Positions 36,284 through 44,382 of a stretch of DNA of 64,000 nt are shown in pieces. The position numbers and the translations under genes are program-made. The stretch lies in assembly GCF_000934745.1 (NCBI RefSeq), contig NZ_JYNO01000001.1, positions 372,001 through 436,000 on the forward strand, given 5' to 3'. Below the pieces are notes generated by a model that was not told the origin of the DNA, searched no databases, and saw only the letters and a program-made list of their open reading frames with translations. Within the stretch, counting starts at the first letter, position 1. Every line of letters begins with the position of its first letter. Source of the stretch: Desulfonatronum thioautotrophicum (GTDB lineage: Bacteria; Desulfobacterota; Desulfovibrionia; Desulfovibrionales; Desulfonatronaceae).

Positions 36284-36500
36284 GATCGTTCCCACGCTGG
36301 AGCGTGGAAACGATTATCAGGGTGGGGTATGTTCATTTTTTTTTCCGTTCCGTGGCGTGGTGTTGTAGGGGCAGGCCCTCGTGCCTGCCCTGTGGAGACG
36401 CGGTTGCACGGGCGCTCGGCATGCAACCGCAAACCCGCGGTACCGCACCCACCCGGCAGGGCGGCCACAGGGGGCCGCCCCTACGCGACATGCCTTTTCT
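36284..36500. repeat. Cluster of short palindromes
   Basis: It contains GATCGTTCCCACGCTGGAGC with its partner (36284-36317), GTAGGGGCAGGCCCTCG with CCTGCCC (36365-36394), and GGGCGGCCACAGGGGGCCGC with CCCTAC (36459-36484). These belong to the GTAGGGGCG...CGCCC family seen at 49822, 41991 and 44617. No gene is visible up to 36628. Confidence 0.6.
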
Positions 36501-36628
36501 GGTCCGCCAGGAATCAGTCGCGCAATTGGCCCCTTTGTTTTTTTTGTCCTCCGTCCTCCGCGGTATTGCCAAAAGAATCGTTTTTGAATTATCATAATGG
36601 AAAAACGATTTTTTGGGGAGGGGGCGAG

Positions 36629-37996
36629 ATGCGTTTCATCAACCGTGAGCGGGAATTGGCCGGCCTGGAGAAGGAGTACGCCGGTTCCCGGTTTTCTTTC
36701 GTGATCATCTACGGTCGGCGCAGGCTGGGCAAGACCCGCCTGATCCAGGAATTCGTCCAGGACAAAAACGCTCTGTATTTTCTGGCGGACACCCAGGCCG
36801 ACCTGCTGAACCGGCGCAGGCTGCAACATCTGGCGGCGGAGCAGCTCGGGGACGAGCTTCTGGCCGGAATCGAATTTCCGGATTGGGATGCGATGCTGCG
36901 CTACATCGTGCAACAATTCGAGGCCAGGGGCCGAAAATTCGTCCTGGCCATCGACGAATTTCAATACCTGGTCCAAACCAATCCCGCGACGCCCTCCTTC
37001 TGGCAGCGCTTCATTGATGAACATCTGGGCCGGACAAACTGCATGCTTATCTTTTGCGGCTCCATCGTTTCCCTGATGCACAAGCACACCCTCAGCTATT
37101 CTTCGCCGCTTTACGGACGCCGCACGGCGCAAATCAAACTGAACGCCCTGGATTTCAGGAGCTTTCAGGCTTTCTTCCCGGATGCGCCCCGGACCACCCA
37201 GGTCGAGCTGTACGCTCTGCTTTCCGGCGTTCCCAAGTACCTCGAATTGTTTGAATGTAGGCAGAGCGTCCTGGCCGGCATCCGTGAGAATTTCTTGGAT
37301 CCGTCCAGCTTTTTCTATCAGGAGCCGCGTTTCCTCCTGAACGAGGAATTTTCCGCCACCGCGACGTATTTCTCCATATTGCGAACCATGGCGGCGGGCG
37401 AACACAAGCTGGGAAAAATCGCCGCGCGGATCGGTCTGCCCGGCAACAGCGTCACTTCTTTCATGAACAAATTGCGAGACCTGGAGATCGTGCAAAGAGA
37501 AGTCCCCGTTTTTGAACAGAATCCCGAAAAATCCAAAAAAGGACTCTATTTTTTCAAGGATCATTTCCTGAATTTCTGGTTCACATTCATTTTTCCCAAC
37601 ATGTCCTACCTGGAAATGGGCAACACGGATTACGTCATGCACCGGATTGAGCGCTCGTTTCCCGAGTATTGCTCCCTGGTCTACGAAAAGGTCTGCCGGG
37701 AACAGCTTGCCGCAACCCCGCCGTTTCCCATGTCCGCTATCGGCAGGCACTGGGACGGGCGCATGGAAATCGATATTGTTGTCCTGGGGGAACATGACGT
37801 CCTCCTTGCGGGATGCAAATGGTCCAACAGCATGGTCGGGGTGAACGTGTTCCGCGATCTGCGGACCAAAGCCGACATGCTGGATTCCGGATTGCTTGCC
37901 GGCAGAACCATCCGCTACGCGCTGTTTTCCAAATCCGGTTTTACGAACGATATGATCCAGACGGCTGAAAAACAGGACATTGCCCTGTTCACGTAA
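36629..37996 (+). CDS. ATPase of the archaeal-type ATPase_2/DUF234 family
   Basis: This 455-residue protein has Walker A YGRRRLGKTRLIQEF (about 28-42), Walker B FVLAIDEFQYL, a sensor-like LIFCGS segment and a C-terminal DUF234 nuclease-like region (GRMEIDIVVLGEHDVLLAGC then KW). DUF234 members resemble PD-(D/E)XK folds, and ID and KW match the catalytic pattern. The ATG at 36629 has GGGGAGGGGGCGAG upstream. It is the only plus-strand gene between 20 and 49 kb, and it sits between two direct copies of the cheA tail, so it is probably an insertion. Function unknown; such ATPases are common in accessory DNA. Confidence 0.8.
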   Translation: MRFINRERELAGLEKEYAGSRFSFVIIYGRRRLGKTRLIQEFVQDKNALYFLADTQADLLNRRRLQHLAAEQLGDELLAGIEFPDWDAMLRYIVQQFEARGRKFVLAIDEFQYLVQTNPATPSFWQRFIDEHLGRTNCMLIFCGSIVSLMHKHTLSYSSPLYGRRTAQIKLNALDFRSFQAFFPDAPRTTQVELYALLSGVPKYLELFECRQSVLAGIRENFLDPSSFFYQEPRFLLNEEFSATATYFSILRTMAAGEHKLGKIAARIGLPGNSVTSFMNKLRDLEIVQREVPVFEQNPEKSKKGLYFFKDHFLNFWFTFIFPNMSYLEMGNTDYVMHRIERSFPEYCSLVYEKVCREQLAATPPFPMSAIGRHWDGRMEIDIVVLGEHDVLLAGCKWSNSMVGVNVFRDLRTKADMLDSGLLAGRTIRYALFSKSGFTNDMIQTAEKQDIALFT

Positions 37997-38297
37997 TCCA
38001 CGTCGCTACCCACCCCCGGCATTCCAGCCCCGGTGAAACCCTGCTGCGCGGGAACGCTGCGCGTTGCTTGCCTTGTGAAATGGACGAAGCCTAAGCGTAG
38101 CGGATTTCACTGGGTTTCACAGGGTAATTGATGATTTTTGATTGTAGATTTTTGATTTTCTGACAACCCCCGTCCCCCCGTCCCCGCGTCCCCCCGTCTT
38201 CCAATTCCAGCATTCCAGCATTCCAGCATTCCAGCATCCCAGCATCCCAGCATCCCAGCATTCCAGCATCTTCTTTCTCCTTCCCACCTTCCCGCCG
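37997..38297. repeat. Short tandem repeat cluster downstream of cheA
   Basis: This gap has no gene. It holds TTTTTGATTGTAGATTTTTG repeats (38130-38160), a GTCCCCC-type run (38168-38197) and an array of about eight CCAGCATT/CCAGCATC octamers (38205-38270). Two octamers and the following CTTCCCACCTTC also occur next to the cheA tail at 33195-33235. Confidence 0.7.
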
Positions 38298-40613
38298 TCA
38301 TCTCTCCTCTCGCTCCGCCACCAGCCCGGCCACGTCCAAAATCAGGCTGACCTGGCCGTCCCCGAGGATGGTGCAGCCGGAAACGCCCGGTGACTGGCCC
38401 AGGAAGCTCGACAGCCCCTTGATCACGGTTTCCTGGCGGCCGAGGATTTCGTCCACGAACAGGGCGATGGTCCGCCGGTCGCATTCCACCAGGATCAGGA
38501 TGCCCTTGTGGAGTTGCGTATGGTCCGGGGTCTTGTTGAAGCGCTGGTGCAGGCGCAGGACGGGGTAGAAATCGTCCCGGATGCGCACGGACTCCTGGCC
38601 GTCCGGGGTGGTGGTGATCCAGGACGGTTCCGGTTGAACCGATTCCCGGATGGCCAGCAGCGGGATGGTGTACCGGGCCTCGCCCACCCGGACCATCATC
38701 CCCTCGATGATGGCCAGGGTCAGAGGGATGCGCAGGATGAAGGTGCTGCCCAGTCCGGGACGGCTGCGGATGTCGATGCGGCCCTTGAGTTTTTCGATAT
38801 TCTTTTTGACCACGTCCATGCCCACGCCCCGCCCGGATACGTCCGTGACCTGTTCCGCGGTGGAAAATCCGGGCTCGAAGATCAGCCGGAAGACCCGCTC
38901 GTCGGACCATTCATCGGCCTCCGCCCCCACCAGCCCGTTGTCCCGGGCCTTGGCCAGGATGCGCTCCCGGTTCAGCCCGCGGCCGTCGTCGCTGATCATG
39001 ATCCAGACCTCGCCGCCCTCGTGCCGGCCTTCCACGGTGATGGTCGCCTGCTCGGCCTTGCCGGCATCCCGGCGCTGCCCGGGGTGTTCGACGCCGTGGT
39101 CCGCGGCGTTGCGGATAATGTGCACCAGGGGGTCCCCGATCTGTTCGATCACGGTCTTGTCCACTTCCGTGGCCTCGCCGACCAGCTTCAGGGCGATCTG
39201 CTTGCCGGACTTGCCAGCCAGATCATGGACCAGGCGGATCATCTTGCGAAAGGTTCCGGCCAGGGGAATCATCCGCGCGGACATGACCACGTCCTGCAGG
39301 TCCCGGGAAACCCGGCGAAGCAGATGCGTGGCCCGGTCCAGGCTCTCGATCTCGGCTTCGGCCACATGGGGATGGCGGGTGACCATGGACTCGGCGATGA
39401 CCAGTTCGCCCACCAGATTGACCAGGGCGTCCAGCTTCTGGATATCCACCCGGATGTCCTGGCGGGTTTGCACGCCCGCGGGGGCGGCGGGTGGCGGGCT
39501 GGGCGGCGCTTGCGGCGGGCTTTTCGGAGGCGCGGGCTGCGCGGTGGCGGCCGGTTGCTCCGTTCGCGTGACCGGCCGAGGGTCAGGTGGAGCAGGCGGG
39601 GTCTCGGCAACGGGCGCGGCTGGAACAGCGACAGGGATTTCCTGGGCTGCTGGATCGCCGGCAAGCGCCGCGTCCTGGTTCCGCGCCTGGACAAGGCCGG
39701 GCACGGTGTCGTCAAGCAGGTCCAGATAGATGTCCCGCCCCTGAATCTCACCCTGACCGCCTCCGGCTATCTCCGCCACGGTTGCCCGGAGCATGTCGAT
39801 CATTTTGAGCAGCATGCCGGTTATTCCGGGCTGGATGGCCGCGGTTCCGTTTCGCAGCAGTTCCAGGGCGCTTTCCATGCGGTGGGCCAGGGCTTCCACA
39901 TCGGCAAAGCCCATGAAACCGCTGTTGCCCTTGATGCTGTGCAGGGCCCGGAGAGCAGCGCCCAGGTTCCCGTCGTGCACCTCCTGCCCGGCAGGGCTCT
40001 CCAGGGCGAGCAGAGCGTGCTCGGCCTGGTCCAGGGCGTCCTCCGCCTCCTGGGCATAGGATGCGCGCATGGCTGGAGTCACCGCTGGACCCGATTGTGC
40101 CGTGGGCGGAGGTGCGTCGGCTCCCGCCGATATCCGCGTCTGGTCTTCCTCAGCCGGGGGCTGGGCCGGGGACAGGGCTTCAGGCTGCCTCTCAATCTGC
40201 TCCGCCCGGCCACTGACTTCGGCGATCAAGGCCCGCAGCTTGTCCGTGACATGCCTGGCGCCGTGCTCATGCCCGACCTCCGTGCCGGTGGCGGCCACGT
40301 TTTTCAGAAGCAGGCGGATGAAGTCGATGGTCGCGCAGAGGGTATGGACATGTTCTGTACACAGGGTTCCCTTGCCCTTGCGGAACAGGTCCAGCAGGGT
40401 CTCGGCTTCGTGGGTTACGCCGCTGACCGTGCTCAGCCCCAGGAATCCGGCTCCGCCTTTCATGGTGTGGAAAAGCCGGAAAACCGCGTTCAACGTTTCC
40501 GTGCTGGCGCATCGGGGCGATTCCCCCGTGGACAGCTCGATGAGCTGCGGCTCGACCTCGTCCAGAAGGTCAAAGGTTTCGGCAACAAAATCCTGAATGA
40601 AATCCTGGTCCAT
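38298..40613 (-). CDS. cheA: CheA, chemotaxis histidine kinase with two Hpt domains
   Basis: This is a kinase of about 771 residues. It has two histidine phosphotransfer domains (His near 49 in FHTMKGGAGF and near 225 in LHSIKGNSGF), a long Pro/Ala-rich linker, a dimerisation domain (DIQKLDALVNLVGELVIAES), an HATPase (HIIRNAADHGVEHP, DDGRGLN, GRGVGMDVVKKNIEKL) and a C-terminal CheW-like domain. A GTG at 40646 directly after the upstream gene's stop gives 11 more residues; I prefer the ATG at 40613 by family comparison. It phosphorylates CheY, CheB and perhaps the HEAT-receiver protein. Its 3' end is duplicated twice downstream. Confidence 0.93.
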   Translation of the reverse strand: MDQDFIQDFVAETFDLLDEVEPQLIELSTGESPRCASTETLNAVFRLFHTMKGGAGFLGLSTVSGVTHEAETLLDLFRKGKGTLCTEHVHTLCATIDFIRLLLKNVAATGTEVGHEHGARHVTDKLRALIAEVSGRAEQIERQPEALSPAQPPAEEDQTRISAGADAPPPTAQSGPAVTPAMRASYAQEAEDALDQAEHALLALESPAGQEVHDGNLGAALRALHSIKGNSGFMGFADVEALAHRMESALELLRNGTAAIQPGITGMLLKMIDMLRATVAEIAGGGQGEIQGRDIYLDLLDDTVPGLVQARNQDAALAGDPAAQEIPVAVPAAPVAETPPAPPDPRPVTRTEQPAATAQPAPPKSPPQAPPSPPPAAPAGVQTRQDIRVDIQKLDALVNLVGELVIAESMVTRHPHVAEAEIESLDRATHLLRRVSRDLQDVVMSARMIPLAGTFRKMIRLVHDLAGKSGKQIALKLVGEATEVDKTVIEQIGDPLVHIIRNAADHGVEHPGQRRDAGKAEQATITVEGRHEGGEVWIMISDDGRGLNRERILAKARDNGLVGAEADEWSDERVFRLIFEPGFSTAEQVTDVSGRGVGMDVVKKNIEKLKGRIDIRSRPGLGSTFILRIPLTLAIIEGMMVRVGEARYTIPLLAIRESVQPEPSWITTTPDGQESVRIRDDFYPVLRLHQRFNKTPDHTQLHKGILILVECDRRTIALFVDEILGRQETVIKGLSSFLGQSPGVSGCTILGDGQVSLILDVAGLVAEREER

Positions 40614-40646
40614 GACTGGAATACATCCCTTGATCTGAAGGTTCAC

Positions 40647-43600
40647 TCACTTGCTGGGTGCTTCTGAATCGTCAACTCCGGATGCTGGGTCCGTGAAGGC
40701 TTTCCGTACACATGCCTTCAGTCTCTGAAACTCCGGCTCCAGATGTGCTCCAAGTTTGCTGATGCCTGGATAGTCCATGTCCTTGCCGGCCTGTTCCAGC
40801 TGGTGGGTCAGGCGTGCAAAGGCTTCGGCCCCGATGGTCAAGGCCGATCCCTTGAGAAAATGGGCATGCTCCCTGACGAGAATCGCGTCCGCGTCCTGGA
40901 CGGCCTGGAGCAGCAACTTCAGCCGCTCCGTGTTCTGCTCAAGACTTCCCAGGACAATGCGCATGGCCATAACCGCATCGCCGCCCAGCTCGTTCAGCAG
41001 CTTCATTTTGTCGAAGACAGGCAGATCGTCCGCCACGCCCGGTTCCTGCTGTGGCATTGAATGGTTGTCGTCTTGTTTCGCGATGCGCCCATTGCCCCCG
41101 TTCCCCTGCTCCGCATCACCGGGTATTTCGTGCCCGACTCCTGTCGTTGGCTGGCCATTTTCCAGTATCGGCAACCATTTTTCCAACACTTCCGCCAGGC
41201 GGGCCGCACTCACCGGCTTGGCCATAAAATCGTCCATTCCGGCTTGAAAACACTTCTCTCTATCCTGCTGCATGGCCCCGGCAGTCAGGGCGATCACCGG
41301 CGTTCGCCTGGAAGATGAGGGCTGAGACCTGAGACCTGAGACCTGAGGGCCAGAGACAGTCCTTTCTTCCTCCGACTCCTGACTTCTGACTTCCGACTCC
41401 TGACTTCTGATCCTTTTCGTCGCCTCCAGCCCATCCATCTCCGGCATCATGACGTCCATGAGCACCAGGTCGTAGGGGATGGCTTTCAGGGCCGCGAGGG
41501 CCTCCAGGCCGTTCGTCGCGACATCCGCGGACAGACCCATCTTCTGGAGCAGATCCACGGCTACCTGCTGGTTCACGGAATTGTCCTCGGCCACCAGGAT
41601 ACGGGCATTGAGGTGGGAGTAGTCGGGCAGGATTTTCGGGTTGGGCGGAGGCGTACAGGTGGCCGCGGCCAGAGGCAGGCGGACCGAGAACCAGAAGGTC
41701 GTCCCCAGGCCATCAAGACTGTCCACGCCGATTTCCCCGCCCATCAGCTCGACCAGCTGCCTGGAAATGGCCAGGCCCAGCCCGGTACCGCCGTAGCGGC
41801 GCGTAGTGGAAGTGTCCACCTGGGAGAAGCTCTGGAACAGTCGATCCTGCTTGTCCGCGGGAATGCCGATGCCGGTGTCCCGGATCGTGAAAAGCAGATT
41901 CACAATTCGGGGTTCCAGGTTCAACGGTTCACGGTTCACGGTTGGGGGCGTGGTGGAGTCGGGGGTGGGTTCATTGGGCGCGGCAACCATAGGGCGACCG
42001 CCGGTCGCCCCTACGTCCACATCGCGCTTCATCTCTTCAGAAACCGTTGAACCGTTGAACCGTGAACCGTGAACCAATGCAACCCTGACCACGACTTCCC
42101 CCTGCTCCGTAAACTTCACGGCATTCCCAGTCAGATTAATCAAAATCTGACGCAGACGGCCGGGGTCGCCGATGAGCCGACAGGGCACGTCAGGGTCCGC
42201 GGTACAGGTGAAATGCAGACCCTTTTCTCCGGCCTTGAAGGCCATCAGGGCCGTCACCTCGTCGAGCAGGGCCCGCAAGTCGAACTCCACGCAATCCAGC
42301 TCAAGCTTTCCGGACTCGATTCTGGAGTAGTCCAGGATGTCGTTGATGATCCTCAGCAACGCCTCTCCGCTGGCGCGCACGGTCTCGGCATAGCGACGCT
42401 GGGTGGCGTTCAGCTGGGTTTTGAGCAGCAGTTCGGTCATACCGATCACCCCGTTCATGGGTGTGCGGATTTCATGACTCATGTTGGCCAGGAATTCGCC
42501 CTTGGCCTGGGTGGCCGCCTGGGCCTGGGCCAGGGCCAGATCCAGCTCCATGTTCCGCATTTCCAGCTGCTCGGCGAACCGGCGCAGGCCTTCCTCGGCC
42601 TGCTTGCGCTCGGTCACGTCCCACCAGGCTCCGATGATCTCGACCCGGCCACCCGGGGACGGCACTGGTGTCTGTTGATCGGAAATCCAGCGGTACTCGC
42701 CCTTGGCGTTCTTGAACCGGTATTCGTCCCTGGAGGACTCACCGCTGAATTTTCGGCTGAGGCCGGGGAGGTCGTCCGGATGAGCACGACTCTTCCAGAA
42801 TTCCATGCCGGCATTGAACGCTTCCGGGGCATAGCCCAGGATACGTCGCAGGTTGTCGCTGATATAGCTGATCCGCGGGGTTCCGTCCTGATCCAGGGAG
42901 TAGGCATAGATCACGGACGGGCTGTTGGCCAGGAATTGATCCATGCGCTGCTTGGAAGTGTGGGAAGCTTCAAGGCGTTCCAGGGCAAGGTTGAAGGCCC
43001 TGGCCAGGGACTGCGCCTCCCGGGGGCCGCTGGGGGACAACCTGACGGAGAGATCCGGCTGACCGGAGATGGTTCCCAGGGCCTGTTCGAGTTGAGCCAC
43101 GGGCCGCACGGCCAGCCTGGCGACCAGCAGGATGGCGGCGAGCATCGCGGCCAGGGTCAGCCCGACCAGGATGGTCAGTTGCCGAAAGTGGTCAACGACG
43201 TGGATGTCGGCCAGAGGCATGCCGACAACCAGCCGGAACTGGCCCGGTCCCGCGATTGTCAACGGCCTCTGGGTGCTGCGCCAGGAGGATGGAAAGGGAA
43301 TGGGCCGGTTCCCGGTTGCGTTTCGATAGGCCTGATTGGAGATGAGCGGTACACCGCCGGGATCGAGCAGAACCACGGCCTGCCCCAACCGATCCAGGAC
43401 GCCGAACAGGGCTTGCATGGCCACGGGATGCAAAGCCACGGCCACGCTCCCCTCGACGCGGTCTTTCAGATATACGGGTGTGGCGAGAAACAGCCCCCGA
43501 CGATCCAGGAGAAGCACCTCCCGGCCCTGGGCGAGCGGCTCCGAGGCAAACCCGCCCAAAAGATCCGGGTCCATGTCCATGCCGGACACGGTATTGGCGT

Positions 43601-43991
43601 GAATTTCCCGGCCCAGAAAGTCGAGCAGGGAGAAGCGGGCATTGGCCTTGGTACCGGCAACAGCCCCCAGGGACTGGAAGAGCAGGGAAAGCTGATCGGC
43701 CCCCTGGCCCGTCTCGCGCAGAGCGTGGATCACCAGGTCGTTGGTCGCCAGCATGCGCGCCTGGCCTTGCAGTGCCGAAATGGCGTCAAGCAGCAGATCC
43801 TGTGCATGCTCAAGGATCTTTTCCAGACGCAGTTCCGCCTCGGCCTCGATGGCGCGTTGATTCAAGGCCGAGAAAATACCGAAGAGCAGCAGCAGAACGA
43901 CCATCACCGGCGGTACCACCCGGAGCAGAGCCTGGGTTGCCAGGCTGCGGGGAGTAGCGGTGGGAGAGGATGAGTGGGGAGCGCTGGTCAC
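40647..43991 (-). CDS. Hybrid histidine kinase with Cache-like, PAS, receiver and Hpt domains
   Basis: This 1114-residue membrane kinase has a helix at about 26-46, a periplasmic sensor domain, a second helix near 270-293, HAMP, PAS (about 355-475), HisKA ([20 protein letters not shown]), HATPase ([17 protein letters not shown]), a receiver (phospho-Asp in [12 protein letters not shown]) and a C-terminal Hpt ([11 protein letters not shown]). Two insertions are derived from non-coding repeats: about 55 residues within the HATPase (DVGATGGRP...NREPLNLEP) and about 30 in the receiver alpha3-beta4 loop ([13 protein letters not shown]). It ends at the cheA start, so it may be coupled with CheA. 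Confidence 0.88.
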   Translation of the reverse strand: MTSAPHSSSPTATPRSLATQALLRVVPPVMVVLLLLFGIFSALNQRAIEAEAELRLEKILEHAQDLLLDAISALQGQARMLATNDLVIHALRETGQGADQLSLLFQSLGAVAGTKANARFSLLDFLGREIHANTVSGMDMDPDLLGGFASEPLAQGREVLLLDRRGLFLATPVYLKDRVEGSVAVALHPVAMQALFGVLDRLGQAVVLLDPGGVPLISNQAYRNATGNRPIPFPSSWRSTQRPLTIAGPGQFRLVVGMPLADIHVVDHFRQLTILVGLTLAAMLAAILLVARLAVRPVAQLEQALGTISGQPDLSVRLSPSGPREAQSLARAFNLALERLEASHTSKQRMDQFLANSPSVIYAYSLDQDGTPRISYISDNLRRILGYAPEAFNAGMEFWKSRAHPDDLPGLSRKFSGESSRDEYRFKNAKGEYRWISDQQTPVPSPGGRVEIIGAWWDVTERKQAEEGLRRFAEQLEMRNMELDLALAQAQAATQAKGEFLANMSHEIRTPMNGVIGMTELLLKTQLNATQRRYAETVRASGEALLRIINDILDYSRIESGKLELDCVEFDLRALLDEVTALMAFKAGEKGLHFTCTADPDVPCRLIGDPGRLRQILINLTGNAVKFTEQGEVVVRVALVHGSRFNGSTVSEEMKRDVDVGATGGRPMVAAPNEPTPDSTTPPTVNREPLNLEPRIVNLLFTIRDTGIGIPADKQDRLFQSFSQVDTSTTRRYGGTGLGLAISRQLVELMGGEIGVDSLDGLGTTFWFSVRLPLAAATCTPPPNPKILPDYSHLNARILVAEDNSVNQQVAVDLLQKMGLSADVATNGLEALAALKAIPYDLVLMDVMMPEMDGLEATKRIRSQESEVRSQESEEERTVSGPQVSGLRSQPSSSRRTPVIALTAGAMQQDREKCFQAGMDDFMAKPVSAARLAEVLEKWLPILENGQPTTGVGHEIPGDAEQGNGGNGRIAKQDDNHSMPQQEPGVADDLPVFDKMKLLNELGGDAVMAMRIVLGSLEQNTERLKLLLQAVQDADAILVREHAHFLKGSALTIGAEAFARLTHQLEQAGKDMDYPGISKLGAHLEPEFQRLKACVRKAFTDPASGVDDSEAPSK
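41322..41412. repeat. Heptamer repeats inside the receiver-coding region
   Basis: CTGAGAC units (41322-41347) and CTGACTT/CTGACTC units (41372-41409) lie in frame in the kinase gene. They encode the Arg-Ser-Gln-Glu-Ser-rich insertion between receiver helix 3 and strand 4. Confidence 0.75.
41905..42075. repeat. In-frame palindrome and heptamer repeats in the HATPase-coding region
   Basis: Heptamer-like GGTTCAACGGTTCACGGTT at 41918-41944 and its inverted counterpart at 42041-42075 flank the palindrome AGGGCGACCGCCGGTCGCCC at 41991-42010. The reading frame stays open across all of it. The same units occur at 44535-44660 in the neighbouring kinase gene. Confidence 0.75.
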
Positions 43992-44382
43992 GTCGACTGC
44001 TTTCCTGATTCAGACTGGTGGAAAAGAGGAATGCATCCTGAAAAAAAGATGCATTCCAAGCACCAGCATATCAGAACTAGTGTGGAAAAGTCGACAAGGA
44101 GGAATCTTGCTTTTTTAAAAATGCGGTAACTATTCAGCACATCCTAGGCAAAGCTTCATCCCGGCACTGGATTCCCGCCTGTCTGCCACAGGCAGGCCTA
44201 CGCGGGAATGACTTGTTTTGCCATGCCGCCTCCGAATCAGTCATACCCGCGCAGGCGGGTATCCAGTCAACTTTCTCACGGGTGAGCTGAATAGTTACAA
44301 AATGCGGTCAATTGCGATTCGATACTGCGAAAAGCTCCGGGTTGCCGCCTCGCTCCGGCCCGCTATGCGCGGTCCTTGCCGA
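43992..44382. other. Intergenic region with GGATTCCCGCC repeats
   Basis: No gene is supported. The AT-richer first 150 bases may hold the kinase promoter. A palindromic GGATTCCCGCCTGTCTGCCA...GCGGGAATGAC lies at 44168-44213 and a related ATACCCGCGCAGGCGGGTAT at 44243-44262. The same family is at 31361-31402. Confidence 0.55.

Noticed and set aside
36107-36628. N-terminal extension of the DUF234 ATPase to 36107
   Set aside because: The extension translates palindromes and the cheA-tail antisense; the ATG at 36629 starts the family sequence with a good ribosome-binding site.
38205-38270. Possible CRISPR array in the CCAGCATT repeats
   Set aside because: The units are contiguous octamers without spacers, and no cas genes are present.
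38508-40667. A 719-codon open frame on the plus strand opposite cheA
   Set aside because: It is exactly antisense to cheA, its Gly/Pro/His-rich composition is what the complement of a GC-rich gene gives, and no domain is recognisable.
42069-43973. A 634-codon plus-strand frame opposite the Hpt hybrid kinase
   Set aside because: It is antisense to a gene with clear domains and has shadow-type composition and no ribosome-binding site.
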